From positions 6,450,501 through 6,514,500 of the forward strand of contig NC_134960.1 in NCBI RefSeq assembly GCF_965638725.1: a stretch of 64,000 nucleotides of DNA. The letters run 5' to 3'. Every line of letters begins with the position of its first letter. The stretch's first letter is position 1. Under the pieces are notes generated by a model. The model searched no databases. It was not told where the DNA came from and was given only the letters and a program-made list of their open reading frames with translations. Positions 1 through 14,100 of the stretch are shown here, one piece after another. The DNA comes from Aptenodytes patagonicus (taxonomy: Eukaryota; Chordata; Aves; Sphenisciformes; Spheniscidae). Made by a program: the position numbers and the translations under genes.

Positions 1-3000
1 CTGCAAACAGCAATCTCTGCTTCTTTTTACATCCGGCCAGTAAAACTGTGTCACCAGGCTGCTCCTGCGATGTCACAGAACTAAATCTAAATGATGTTTC
101 TGTGAGGTCATAAGAAGCTGGAAACACACCAGAGGAGATGGTAACTTTCACATCTCTAAAGTGACTTCTCTTATGAACAGAGAACAATCAGATTAGGAAA
201 AACACACAGATGAAGATGTGTGATCACTAACTCTCTTTAGTTCACTCTAACGCCTTGAGAAAAAGACTCTGTAGTTACTGTGGTTTGTATGCAGTACCTC
301 ACATGTACAACAACGTTGAGAAAACTCAGTACTTGTTAGTATAAAGAACCATTTAATGCTTTATAATATTCTTTGGATTAAACCCAAAGTTACTGAAAGG
401 AGTTTTCTGAAATTCATTATAACTACTGTAAAATACTGTCATGGGTTTATAATCCAATGATTACCATTTCTGCAATTTATCTTTAAGTTATGTGGTCCTT
501 AATGAACTTTATTGAAGCATAAATACACATCATATAGGTTAAAAGCATGAGAACATGAAGATGGCAAATACGGCATTCACTTGCTTCTCAGTTTTAATTA
601 GGCCAACTGGGAGTATTTTAGCATAACATATTTCAGCTGTAAAAAATACCACCTTTAGAGATGTACATCCCCAGCTAGGCATTTGCAATATTTTATCATC
701 ATGCTCAGAATTGTTTCTCAGCAGTGAATACTTCATCACTAGAAAGAAACCGAATAACATTTTTTAAAGCAAAGGTCATGAGCCCTGTGCAGCAAGTCCT
801 TATTACAGGCTGACGATCTTTGTAGAACTCAGTCACTCTCATTCTAGTAGGGAGTAAAACCTAGAGGAGAAAGAGCCATCTCCTGTGCACGTAGCAGCCC
901 TCTCCTCTGTTAATATTCTGATGCCTCATCATATTCTGCATAATTCACTAGCTGAAGTACATTTTCATCACGTCTGCACAGATGCTGGGCTGGTCATGAT
1001 AAAGGACATCCATGTTACATAATAACAGAGCTTTTTCCATAACTTTTCAGAAAGTGATGTCGGCTAGTGGTACTTTCCTTGGGAAAAGAGAAGCAGGAAC
1101 TGCCATAATGGTCCTGAATAAGTGTTCTTGGAATATGGAAATGGCAATTGTAGGAGGATTATAAAGTTAACGTTTTCATTAGTCTTCAAGCCCTACTGAT
1201 GAATTAATCCTCACATACTTATTAAATAATACTTATATTTCATTACAACAATGAAAATAAAGAAGTGTAACTCCCACTACTTAATCCACCACTCTCCCCC
1301 TGTAATGGAGACTGAGCTATAAAGAGGTTGGCAAACTTGCTACAGAACTTACAGAGATACTTTAATCACAGTTACAGACAATAGATTTTTTTCCAGGACA
1401 TTGTGGGTGGAGCTGGGTATTAATCACACATTTCCATTAAACATCTCTATTTTGAACATCTGTTCAAAAGACTATCATAAATGAACACTAAGGCGATTCT
1501 GCAGAAAATTCAAGAAGCCAAAAATAAATATTACTGTCACATTAACAAGTCCCTAAAAGTGAGGAGAGATAGACCTAACTTTATTCTTCTTTGATGTTGT
1601 TCTTTGTATTAAATTACAGAATCTTTCAGGAGAAAGAAAAAAAGAAAAAAACTTTTGGAAGTTGTACCCTTTATTTATCTTTTTTGCAATGTAGCAAAAA
1701 CTTGCCAGGCTTTAGCCTGATTACTCATACTAGGAGGAATTCAAAATGTTATTCCAGTTTACAACAACTTTGAAAAATGAGAGCCTTTTGAGGATAGACC
1801 AAAGCATTTAGATAAGTCAAGTATGTAAAGATCATACATTTTTTTCAATTGCTAATGTATTTGTATGATGTTTTTAAAAAATATTTAAGAACAGTAAGTG
1901 ACTAGGAAACCTGAGGCCCAATTCTGCTAAGGGAATTCTGCCACTGATAATAGTGGGTAAAAAGTCAGATCCAGGAAAAGTATCTCCTCCATGTAATTTT
2001 GATCCTCCTCATGTTAAAAATCGTGCGCATCAATCTGCTAGGAACTTTCTTTGTCTTCCATTTATTCCACCAGGAGTAAAGGACATGCAGTAACCAAACA
2101 GACAATTTTATACTTTTCACACAGTTTATACCCCCTCTTACTTTACAAGGGGAGAATGACTAACAGGCGTACTTTAAATGAAAACTAGAAGGTCTAAAAC
2201 TAACAAAGGTCTCACCGTCTCTAAAGATAAGCAGCAGAAAATAAGAGACAGAATCGGTAAGCCTTCCTCAGGACAACATTTACTTTGCCAATTTCAGCTG
2301 AATTGCTGTATCAGTGAGGACTCTCCCCAAATAAGAGGATGAGGATTTTGGGCCCTGAAATTTAATTCTGAGCCTTTGACCATTCAGCGCAATGCTAAGT
2401 AATTACAAGTTGACTCACTTGCAAGAACTCGCAGTGTGAAGGAGCACTGTTAGTACAGGTTTACTACTAAGCAGTTACTGACACATGTGGACAAATACAC
2501 ACACATCCCAGGCAGGGTGATGAAGTGGTGATGTTGCTGAGGAAGTAACATGACTGACAAATTTCAACCTGCCTTTCTGTGATCTAGTGCCGTTTTGAAT
2601 TATATAAACCCCCAAAACACTCCACTTTAAGATGAAACTAATACAAGGAGCAGCTTTATACTTTGAAGCCTTTGTTATTGTTTCTCATACTCCCTTCCAA
2701 CTACTAATAATGTATACTTTTACAACATGTTCAAGTTGTACTTATATCTGAAGAAGGGGACCAGGCAAGGCATTGAAGGGAGTCCTTGGCAGATTGCTAA
2801 AGCAAAAGCAGAAGGGGAGGCAGAATACATTTGTCCTAACAGTTTTGTCTATAAGAATTGTACAACTTGTTTTAAAAAATGCCTTGTTCAGTGTTAGCAG
2901 AAATAAACTCTGTATGTGCTTCATTATTATGAAAGGAAATATAGAAGAAGTACCTGAGCTTAATGAGATTTTACAAAATAAATATACATCTTGAGTTGTC

Positions 3001-6000
3001 TGTGTGGTGGTGCTTTTTAATGAGTTTAACTCTTGGTGTATAAATAAATATTCTTTTAGATACCATCTGAATAATGTGCAAATTAAAAGAGGCATAGGGT
3101 AAGAGCTTCAGTGCAAAATTTCATTCTCTCTACAGTACAATATTTGTTGTTTGTTATCTTCTGTAGGCAGCAACTGATCATTATTTCCAGGATGTGCTCA
3201 GGGAAATCATGAAGTGTTTGTTTTAGATAATGCTGTGCAGCATTCATAGCTACTTGTGGCTTTCAAAAACTTAAATTAAAGATTCTGAACTATCAAGCAT
3301 ATAATTAAAAAATTCTTCATCGCTCAAGACTTTTGCTAGCTTCATTTTAATATAATTGGGAAAAAAATGTTTTCTTGAATGCTTTGCAGTGATTTAAGTT
3401 AGGCATAAGTTCACTTAGCTGAGTGGATGCAATTTGATTTCATAAGAGTTGAAGTACACTAGACAAAACTAGTGACCTACTCTTCTGACCTGCTGAAGGT
3501 TGTGCATCAGTATGCCAGAAGCTTTGAATCCCTTTAACAACTGAGTAAAGAACAGCCGCCTCATTTATCAAAAAAACTTTTCCTCCATTCTCAGTTAACT
3601 CTTCCAGTTACTAAATTGTTAATTAACTGGTCACGGTCTTTCTTCAAGACTTTGTATGCTGATAATGTGAAAATGTAAACAAATGACACCAAGAAAATTA
3701 TCAGCTTTTGAAAGGTGCTGACTGAGATTTTGGCCATATGCAAGTACCTTCAATGCTCTAGTAAGAAGGAAACTAAATACAAGTTGGCTTGTAAACACTT
3801 TTTTAGAACCTACGGAGTATAGTAAACTTTGTCTTTCATCCTGAAGAAGATGGCCAATGTGACTTCTCAGGTCCACCACATGGATTTATGGGTTTTTTTT
3901 CTTTCACGCTGCCATGATTCAGTAAAGCACGTAGCATTTGCTTATGTTTAATATCTTATAAAGAGATTGACTTAAAAAATCTTAGATTTTTTTTTCAGTA
4001 ATAAACATTGAGTTATTTTCATTTGCTTTAATGCTTTTTGAGTCTTTATGGTTCACTTTTTAGACTATTTCTCTTCTCCAACTAGCTGTTCAACTTAATG
4101 GAATTACTGTCACTCCATTTGATAAATTGGGTCAGTGAGGGTCAGGAGTCCAAAGCAGCCAAACTTAGCCCAGAAATGGCAGCAGAAATTCACTGTAATG
4201 GGCACAGGTTAGAGGTCAGAAGGCTCTGAAGCATGGCAAAGTTTAGCAGTATTTGAATGGCATTATCCTTGTTGTGACACAATGTAGAGTTCTTAGCCAA
4301 GGGCTAGGACCCAGCCTCGTGACGTGTGTAGCAACACAGAATCAAAAAATTATCTCTGTCCAGAGAGAGCTTACCATCCATGCAAAGAGACAGGAGACAG
4401 GTGAATACGAATAAACACAAGCAGACCACAGTGAAGCAAGCACATACAGTACTACCTGTTAGTGTCATAAACTGTGGTGTAAGTACACCAACAACCTAAT
4501 TGCAGCCAATTTTTTTAATAAGCATCACTGGAAATGAGATTCTTAAAGAGAAATATAAAATTGTATTTGAGGACATCCTTCTGAGACCTGATTAATAAAA
4601 AGACTTCTCCCAGCTATATTACAGAATTTAAAAATGCATTTTTTTTCTCCTTGGAGAGCTTTCAAAGTGCTATTCAAAAGCAGGCTTATTTCCCATAAAT
4701 TCATAAAAGAACATCTGGACTTAAAATATCCTTTCATCCTTTGCACATCATTTTAACACTTTCCCCTGATACTGTTTTTGTCTTCCTTCTTGGATTTATT
4801 AGCTCCTAAGTAATTACCTTTGTTTCTCTTAGGTGTAATCACTGCTTGGGTCAACATTTTCAAGGAGCCCTCACAGCTTTAAAAATGTGGTAATCAACAT
4901 TTTTTTATCATTATTTGCTGTGCTCTTCTTCCTTGCCTCCTCTGCAATGACTGCCAAAGCATTTCTTCTAGCTTTCTCTGTTTGGCAGGTGCATTCAAGC
5001 ACTTCCTTCTTTTCATCTTCTGGGGGTTGAATATTCTCTCCTTTTAATTTAAAACTGATCTCTAATCATTATATTGACTTGAGCACACAAGAAGAGAGTC
5101 AATAAGAAAGAAGCTGTGATGAAGAATAGGCAAGATTCTTCCACTTACACATTCAGCTGATGGCTATACTGTTGGTTTATGCAAAGATATCTCCCCAGAA
5201 CTCCGTCTTCTTTTATCATACAAACAATGAAAAAGTCCCATAAACCTCCAGAAGTTCACATACAAGGTTCTTGCAGCACTATTACTTTGCAAAGCAGGTA
5301 TTTACAAGCTTTGTAGAAAAGCACAGACAGCAACTGTAAAACCCTTTAGCTAACCTATGAGATCTGTGGCCATGGTTACACAGCTGCTTTAATCCAGCAT
5401 AAATCCAGTCTGCCAGTGAAATGGGGTACTTCTAAATTCACCTCTCTATGAACCTACTCCTTCCCATTGCCTCTCTAACGCTGGCTTCAGCTCTCCCAAG
5501 GTTGCGCAGCGAGTCTGATAAGGGAACTGATGCAACTGCAAACTAACCCAGCAAAAAACACCCGAATATTCATTTTTAGTCAAATGAGCTCTCTGATCCA
5601 ACTCAATGCATAGCTCTACAAGCACTAACACTGGAGAACAGTGGACATATGCAGCTGAGGGTGAAGTGCAAGGGCTGAAGATATTGCTCTGTTTAGTAGC
5701 AGTGAGCTGAAAATCAACTGAAAGCAAGAATGAAGCTGCAGCCCAGTCTCTTCCTTTCTATGCCTGAAAGTGCAGCTCCATTTCCAAGCTTATTGCCACT
5801 GGTTTGTTCTCTCAACTCCTTGTAGTAACAGTTTGAACTCATTCTAACACTACTTTCTGCTGAACACAGGGAAGAACATACTTCAAAGACACTCAGCTCC
5901 TGATAAACAGCTCTCTAGCAATGTGCAAACATGGCAGACTGCTCAAGACTCATCTCTCAAAGCATTCCCATGTGTTCAGTCATGCAACAGGAGGAGGAAG

Positions 6001-9000
6001 GCACTCACAGCCCTCCGCTGTAGCTGAGGTTTGTGATTTTCACTAGGGTTCTTAGGAGCCTGAGCTTCCACCGTGTAAGCAAGACTTCGACCTCTCTCCT
6101 GCTTTGCAACCCCACAAGCCAGGTGCAAGTCCTGAGTCAGGTCAAGCAGATCCAATCTGCCATACAGAACCATGAAGAGGCATCAGTGTTGGTTGAGATA
6201 TAAAACTAGATGCAAGATGGCACGAAGAGAGAGCCAAACCATGTGCCTCATGGTGCCTGAGGCTTGACAGGTTTGGCACAGTCTCAACAGATGGCTGGTT
6301 AAGACATTTGCATTAAATTAACTTCCCGTTTTCTTCAGTGTGAGAATTCCTAGCTACTTTCCCAACAAAACACATTACTAACCACATGACCCAAGCAAGT
6401 GACAAAAAGCTGATCTGTAAGAAAATATACTGACAATGTTATTTTATTCTACTGACAATGTTATTCTATTCTAACAACACTATAACAGATACCTTGTTAT
6501 CTTGATGTCCTAGAAAGGAACAGCACAGAAACCACTGACTTTGGTTGCAACGCTTACACCTCTTTCCCAGCTAAGTGAGAACATGCAAGTGGTCAGCTGG
6601 ATTTAACCCATCATCAAAAAACTCAACTACTGCAAACAATGGTGAAAATAGAAAAATCCTTCTAACAGCCAGAAAGAACCCTTGTTTGCTCCCATAAAAA
6701 TCAACAGTATCCTGCTTTCAACAGAATCAGAGCAAAGGATTCAGTAAGAAAGGATAATCCATGATCTCATATTTACTAAAAGTAATTTTTAAATTGACAG
6801 CAATCATTTCTTCTATCAAAATCAGAAAATATTACCATTAAAATGACTTTGGTCCTGCTCCCATTACAGTAAATGAAAATGCTTCCCTTAACTCTCTGTC
6901 TGCCACAGTGGTGCAACATCAAGACTACAGTGCTGAATCCTAGAAAAACTTAGGTCCAGTTAAGAAAAGTTTCCTTTTTTTGCATATGCTTTATTCTATA
7001 GAAATGTTTAAGTCCAGGGAAGTTAAAGATACCTCCACATTGTGAGCTCAGAGTCTCAATGTTCAGGTACACTTTACCGAATTAAAGGGTCAGTGGAGTC
7101 CTACTGACCATATGTGCAAATCGTACACATGTGTTTTATCACCTTGCTAGATTATGGCCATATTATTCACAGGATCCATTCAATAAAATAAGTATTACAA
7201 GTGAAAGTTTTTGCTATTGTCATTAAAAATTGACACTGAAAAATAAAACATTTGGGATTTACATGGTCTAGCTATAGTCAAGGCTTAAAATTACAACCCA
7301 TGTTGAAATAGTTAATAGCACTTAATCTACAAGAAAATAATTCCTACAGCACTCAATTATAAGGTCAAAAAAAACATTTTGCCAACTTTTATGATATCTA
7401 GACAGTTGAGGGTCAGCAGGGTTAAGGAGGAGGGTGAATCATCTTAAAGCTCCGACTATAAAGAATCCACACTCATACACCATTCAGAAAGGAGAAATAT
7501 ATATGCTTTAGGAAAAAAAAAAATCAATTAAAAAATCTTTCTAATAAGAACTTTCCTAAATACATGTATGTTTTAATTTTTCTCTCTTCTTGCATCTATG
7601 TATAAGGAGTTAATGTATGTTATACAAGTACAGTTATATAATTACAAAAATTCACATAGCAGAATTAAAAAATGATGCAAAACTATTATTTTTAAATGTA
7701 TAGCCACATACCCATGTATGATGGCCCAAATACAAGAAATATTAATAAATAGTTTGAACAAAAATACGTATCTTTTTAAAGCATTAAGACATATTACTGC
7801 TTCCCTGCTGCACCAACTCACAAAGCTGGCTAAAGAAACCTGGATAATTTTAAAGAGCAAATCTGGTGTTGCTCAGCAACAGCACACCCTGATAGAAAGG
7901 ATGCAGGATGTTGGAAGATTTAATATTAGGGTACTGTGCTTGCAAGGGGAAGAAGAAGAACAAATACAATTTATTCATACAACGTCCATAAAATTGGGAC
8001 AGCTTAAAAAATAATAATCAGATGAAGTGATCATGCTAATATTAATCTTTGTATAGTAGAGCTAAGTAAAAAGTTATTGCCTGGAACCAATGAGCTGGCA
8101 TCACAGTTCATTAAATGGCATTGATGTTTGCACTGTCTTGATATGATATTATGAGAAAAAAAAGCAGTGCATTTTATGAGAATTTGAGAGCAATCTCACG
8201 GCTGAAGACTTTAGTTCTGGCACTAGCTTGGATGAGTATTTGCCAAAGCGAGAACTGAATAAGAACCTAGACCTCTATACTTTCTCCTGAATTGGAGGAA
8301 ATCCGATGCTCTCAAAGGAGAAAATGTCTTAGACAATACATGCTTCACCTTTGCTTTGGTCCCACAGAAGCATCTCTCCTATTCCTGATCAGAGTAGCAA
8401 GCCCTTTTTTTGGTTAAAAGACAAGTACTGTCATTTTTCATTTTGAAGTCACTCTGGCTAAATGTTCATAGTGTTCTTTCTTACTGAACATAAAAAAAAA
8501 TCCACAGAAAATTAATTTTATGTCTCTCTTTACTCAGCCATCCCTTCTACTACTGTTGGACATTATTGAGAACAACTGCAAGAGAGACTGAGACTGCTCC
8601 AGAGGATAGAAGGCATGACAGGGCCTAAGAAGCAGCAAAGACAGATATACGACAGAATCAGAGTTAGTGCTTTGAAAACTGAGCAGCTAGACCTGTGTGA
8701 AGGAGAGAGTGAGCCACACACTAGAACTTGCTTATAAGGCTGCTTAAAAAAAACGTATTTTGGAAACAGTGCCATTTTATGTCAGCAGGCCTGAGGATAT
8801 GTTACTACAAACACATACTGTAGTCCCCATGTATGACAGACTACTAGTGCATCTCCATTGATTACACCAACTCAAAACATACAACTTGTAATCCAGTACA
8901 ATGTGGAGAGAAATCCTCTGCCTTGGTCAGTTTTAACGCTAATGATTTTTTATGGCAAAATACGGGACAAACAGTGTAATGATACTTCTGCTCACAAACC

Positions 9001-12000
9001 CTGAGGACAGACCTCAGGATGTGGGGCTGGCTACAAGACCTCAGTCTTCCCATCAGCTGGCCTGAAAGAGACTCTCTTTAATCATTTGTCTCATTGCCTT
9101 CTACATAAAAACCCTTCTTGCTCCTCCTAGACATATGATTAAGCAGATAGGTAAAACAGGCTATGAAGTCATAACTGCCTGAAATTTTATCAGCCTACTC
9201 AGAAAACAGAATAGAGACACTTTCTCAGAAATAAACTCTTCAGGACTCTAAAAAGTACACCTGAACAGAAGGACATTAGCTTTTGCTGATCAATGTGCTG
9301 TTGAAACAGAATTATTAGGACTGAGCAAAAAACCTGTTGCTATAATGTTTGATTCTTAGACACCTTGTGGTAACAACATAGACGTCAGGCAACTGCATTA
9401 CTCTTCTCTCTGTCTTAAAAGTAAATGTCAAATACTGCAAGATTCTTTATTGCTTCTCCAATGTAAAACTCATATTATTAAACAGGAGTGATACCATCTT
9501 GCCTATTAAATGATTGGCTGCATGGGAAAAGAGTCTGACAGCACTTCTCAGAGAAACTGTCCTCTGGGTGACTACTTTTGGTATGACCCAGCTATACCCT
9601 TAGCTTGTCAGAAGCTATTTACATCAAATAGCATCAAACTTTCATTGAAAATACAAAACAAAAGCCCTTCAAGCACCTGCTGTCCCAAAATGACAAATAA
9701 AAATGTAGACTAGAATGAAAAAGGATAAATATTTCATAAAAATAAGCATTTCATTAAGATTTCATACTTATAATTTCCTTTCCATTCTGGGAAAGGGATT
9801 TTAATTAAAATCTACAAGGCACAAGTGTAAGGTGAAAGGCAGAACTAATATCCTCAGGAAAAAAAAATAGAAAGGAGAAATAATTTCCTAGGGAAAATCT
9901 ATGATCAGAGTAATACCATGCTGAAGATTTGACCCCTCAGATTTCCTCATTGATGACTTTCCCACTCTCAAAAGGCACAAAGATCTCAGCACATTCCTCT
10001 ACGTGATATTAGAATTTTGTTGAATCTTTGTTTTCAAAATGTTGGGATGTGTTTGCTGCAATCTTCAAAGCAGCTTGAAGTCATTTTTATACCAGAACAA
10101 TGCCAGGCCAATGACTGAGCCCGTAGCTACATATGTCAAGAACAAATCACAGTTTACTGAATGGTAATCAGTGATGATATTTACAAAAGGTATTGTGAGG
10201 ATGTGGAGTTATGTTATAACTCAGAAGAAAATTGTTGAGATGAAGTGGGAGAACTACAAAATAACAGTGCTGGAAAATGCCAGTCTCTACTGTAAGTGGA
10301 GCTCTTCTATCCTTTTCTTAGCCCTGACTTTGCAGTGTATATTTATTTAGTAGAAATGTATTAAAAAGAACATTTATTCTGCAAATTCTTGATATGCTTC
10401 TCAGCTATGCAGTTCGGGAAAGGTAATTGTGTGGTGCCTTTATGACCATGTTTTCCTGACCTGTGTTTCCCCAAGTTCAGAGAAACGGTAACAGTTGAGA
10501 TGAACACGCTAAAGAGGATGTGAGGTTGTTTCACAGATGCTACCTTGTTAATTTCCAGTGGTTCAGAGTCTAGAGCTGGCTCTTATGTAAAACAAACAGT
10601 TTCTTTTTGGAAGAGAAAAAACTTCCCTGAAAATGTAGAACAGAGTTGGTGCAGATTATATAAACCACAAGATAAACAAATGGCCTAAGCCTATTCCATA
10701 ACTGTATTTTTTGCTAGAAAGCTTTTGAACAACCGTAATCTCTTTGAAAATATCACTAAACCAAAGACTTGGAAGTCTATCCATGACAAAGTATTTTAAC
10801 CAGTAGCACGTGGACTATAGTTTAGAAATTCATATCATAATAATCAGCTATAAAAACTATCTTCCAAACTCATTTTAGCTGCAAACGTGGAATATATCTC
10901 ATCTTTGGTAAGCAATAAAAAGAAAGGAAAAAGATTAGATGTGTTCTATAACAGACTCATCAGAATAGTAGAAATAGTAAATCTAGGATCACTTCCTTGA
11001 AGAGAGAAAAGGGTTTGGGAGGGAAATGGACTAAAAAAAGGATCTGTGAAACAGATGTGGCAGATTTCCATGAAAAGAAACTAAAAGGCACTAGGAAGTC
11101 CTGTTTCAAAGTAATTCTTACAGAGTGTATCAAACCTGCAAGTACTTCATTGTGCAGCATCCTTAAAAGGCTGCATTTCAAACTTGATTCTGCAAATTTT
11201 TTCCTTATACCTTGGACACGTATAAAAAGTAATGGAGTCAATTATGACTTGTCAATGCTTCCTTCAAATTTTACACCAGCAATAATTCCATAGCCCATCA
11301 CGAGATAAGGGATTCAGAATTTGACTATGTCCTTCAATGCTAAATTTTGATTAATAGATGTTTTTTATGTTCATATCCTTCAACCATGCAGTGGATTAAC
11401 ATATCAGAGCATGAGACTAACTTTTGTCAGGTAACATATAATTCACGTTACCACAAAAAGTTACTGATACCAATTATCTGCTCCAAGAGCCCATCTTTAT
11501 AATTATAAAACTGAATCCAGCAAGATCTTTCAAGATAGTGAGCCAAAATGTATCCTAAAAAGTCAGCAAGTATTCCCCTAACAGGGTAATGTGCATTCTT
11601 CAGATCATTCAGCAGTGACTAAAGGATGTTTTACCTTCAATTCTGAACACATTCTAAATTGTGATCTGTTTTGGAGAGATCTGCGTGTGATGAAAAAGGA
11701 GCTTGTCGCCCTTTTCAGTTTATAATGTCACCAGAAATTAAGTCTATTTAACAGATGTGGAATTCATCATTTCAGCCTTTAACTTGCATTAGAAAGTCAC
11801 CTTTTTGATAACTGATCCCACTGTGTGTTGTATATACTGCAAGTATCAAAGGAATTCACATAAAAACAAGTTTTCTTCGAACAAAAAAGATGCACCTTCC
11901 CTATATTATAACTAAAGAACCAAGTCTCCTAACACCACATTCCTAAGCAGTTTATCAAAGTAAAATCCTTGCAAGCAAAATAAAGTGAAATAAAAAATAG

Positions 12001-12133
12001 TTGCACTTTGAAACCTGGATCTTCAGCTGATCACAGTAACTTTATTTTATCTGACCCATCATAGCTCACTAGTTAACAGTAATCAGCCACCTCTCATAAC
12101 CCAACATCATTTCAAGAGCCCATTTAAACATTT
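1..12133. other. AT-rich gene-poor region, left part
   Basis: I see no supportable gene here. The open frames are short (about 60-120 codons), overlap on both strands, lack recognisable domains and do not join through good splice sites. Base composition is AT-rich with frequent A and T runs. From the known gene order (ADAMTS2 lies upstream of RUFY1 in human) this is probably intergenic, but a large intron of a neighbouring gene cannot be excluded. A 22-base direct duplication lies at 6428-6471. A possible old repeat remnant resembling the phrase 'gagcttaccatcca...gacaggagacagg' sits around 4365-4440 and is too decayed to name. Confidence 0.6.
6428..6471. repeat. 22-bp direct tandem duplication
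   Basis: Two adjacent copies of a 22-base unit (6428-6449 and 6450-6471) beginning TACTGACAATGTTATT differ at a single base (T versus C). This looks like a recent local slippage or duplication event in non-coding DNA. No function is implied. Confidence 0.85.
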
Positions 12134-12358
12134 GGGCATGAGGAAAAATTTCTTTACTGAAAGAGTGGTTAAACATTGGAACAGGCTGCCCAGGGAAGTG
12201 GTTGAGTCATCATCCCTGGAAGTATTTAAAAGACGTGTAGATGTGGCGCTTAGGGACATGGTTTAGTGGGCCTGGTGGTGTTGGGTCGACAGTTGGACTC
12301 GATGATCTTAGAGGTCTTTTCCAACCTCAATGATTCTATGATTCTGTGATTCTATGAT
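12134..12358 (+). mobile_element. CR1 LINE retroposon, 5'-truncated 3' end
   Basis: The segment carries the diagnostic avian CR1 3' region: a 'gcatgaggaaaaatttctt' type start, an 'aacaggctgcccagggaagt' block, a 'ggactcgatgatcttagagg' block, then 'ttccaacct' and a short terminal array of ATTCTATG/ATTCTGTG octamers at about 12330-12357. CR1 elements are non-LTR retrotransposons that lack a poly(A) tail and end in this octamer array. Only about 225 bases are present, so no reverse-transcriptase coding region remains, as is usual for 5'-truncated copies. The short divergence from the typical 3' consensus suggests a copy from the avian radiation rather than an ancient amniote copy. It is the strongest evidence that this genome is avian. 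Confidence 0.93.
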
Positions 12359-12499
12359 TTTAAGAGAGATGCCTAATAAATATTTAAGTCTTTTTCTCAG
12401 TATTCAAATTACTTTTACTCTCAGAAACTGCACACTAGATGACTTCGCAAAAGAAACTTTAATTCAGAGTTTCCTGATAAGTAGGTACACCACAAACTA

Positions 12500-12560
12500 A
12501 CTCCTGTCATTTCTCTGCCTCAGTTTCCCTCCTATGAATTAGGAAAAAATAGGAAGGAAA
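12500..12560. repeat. MIR-like SINE fragment
   Basis: The phrase 'tctctgcctcagtttccct' followed by a short interval resembles the conserved 3' half of the MIR tRNA-derived SINE ('cctcagtttcccc..ctgtaaaat'). Only a fragment is visible and it is diverged. A profile search would be needed to confirm it. Confidence 0.5.
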
Positions 12561-13919
12561 CAGATTGATTATGTACATTATTCTCAAATATTGAGGAACT
12601 TGATCCATGTATATATAATTTTTTCATTAAAAATTTATTTAATACCTTTTTAATACATACAGCTGGTCTCTATGAAGAGTATCGATCTCACTCAAACCTG
12701 CTATCAATGCTACTGAATTTGGTATGATCACAGGTAGTTTCCCTCTTTTTAAATTGACCAAATCCAACTGCAGCGTTGCCTCATGAATACTCTCTGTTCA
12801 CTGTTTCTTGCTACTTATCCCAACACAATAGAAAAACTGTTGAAAATTCTTTAAGAAGAACTATATGTTTCTCTGCAGACGAAGGATGGCCTAGACTAGA
12901 CAATAACCCAAATTTTCTTGCAGAGAGGAGTTTTAAAACATCCAGCCATCACTCATCGACAACAAGGACAACAATTGTTTCCCTAGATTCCTTAAAAATA
13001 AGGTGGACGCATTTTACACTTCTTGTAACTGAAAATATTCCAGTAACATATAAGGTGACTGTGATTAAACTAATGTTGGTGTTCCAAATCAATTTCCCTT
13101 ACACAAATTTACCATACAATAATTCATTAAGACAAGGAGGAAGCAGGTCTGATATATGAAATAATATTTACCTAGAAGATTTGGCCAAGATAACTTATCC
13201 TCGAATTCCAACAGCAAATTAGTTCCTTTCTCCTACTTCACTGCATTTCATATACATATACACCAGGCCCTTTCATAATAATCATAACAATTCCCTCAGC
13301 TTACTGAAATAAACATTAATTCAAAAGAAATACATCAACATGCAGATCCTCAAACTGAACAGGGGAAAGAACAAAAATTAGTGCACGTCAATTCCGACAC
13401 ACTTACAAATTTCCGTATTTGTGAAACTCTGCTTAGTCATGAAAATAAACTAAAAATAAAAATTTTGGAGTTTCATAACAAACCAGGAGGCAATTCCAAA
13501 GAAGTACTCATGACTTTTCCAGACAAATGAGAATACTACTTACCTGATTTTTCACCATTCCCTTTTTTATTTTTTTTTCCTTTTCTAATAAAAGGAAACA
13601 CAAACAGAAAAAGGCTTGATTCTACTCTCATTACATTAGTTTTAGTGTGTCAACTGTCTTCAGCAGAGGGACTTTAACAGCATCACGGTACTATAGTCGA
13701 TGTCTAACTCAGCTTCAGTCAGATTGTTCATTTACTTCAAGTTAGGGACAAACTTAAGAGCTGGGGATCTACAGTAAGGAGAAAGCGAGACTCGGTTCTA
13801 AACCTAAAGATCAGTTCATCTTAAGGAAACTCCATGACAGCCATCAACACATCAAGCTCATAATTTTTTTTCTTCTGTGTCCTGTCATCTTTTTTTTTAA
13901 CAGATTTGAAAGAAATAGT

Positions 13920-14100
13920 AGTAGGAGCTAGGCAGCTCTCCACCTGGAGTAAGTTGGACAGCTCCACTGAAATCAGTGGATTAGATCTCCAGTTAACATA
14001 AATCTCTCTGGGACCACTGAAGTTAATCACAAGACCACCAGTTGGAGTAAATTCATATGCTCCTACTAAAATCAATGGTGTTACTTTGATTTACAGCCAC
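13920..14100. repeat. Decayed palindromic dispersed repeat, possible DNA-transposon MITE
   Basis: The block contains several degenerate copies, in both orientations, of a CACTGAAATCAATGG-like phrase (13965-13981, 14015-14029, 14066-14077), plus 'ttggagtaaat' and 'ctggagtaagtt' near the two ends. Palindromic elements with these phrases are common in reptile and bird genomes and are generally treated as old MITE-like repeats. The family cannot be fixed by eye. Confidence 0.35.

Noticed and set aside
12776..13159. 127-codon plus-strand open frame
   Set aside because: Composition is like its flanks and there is no domain. Frames of this length are expected by chance in 35 kb read in six frames.
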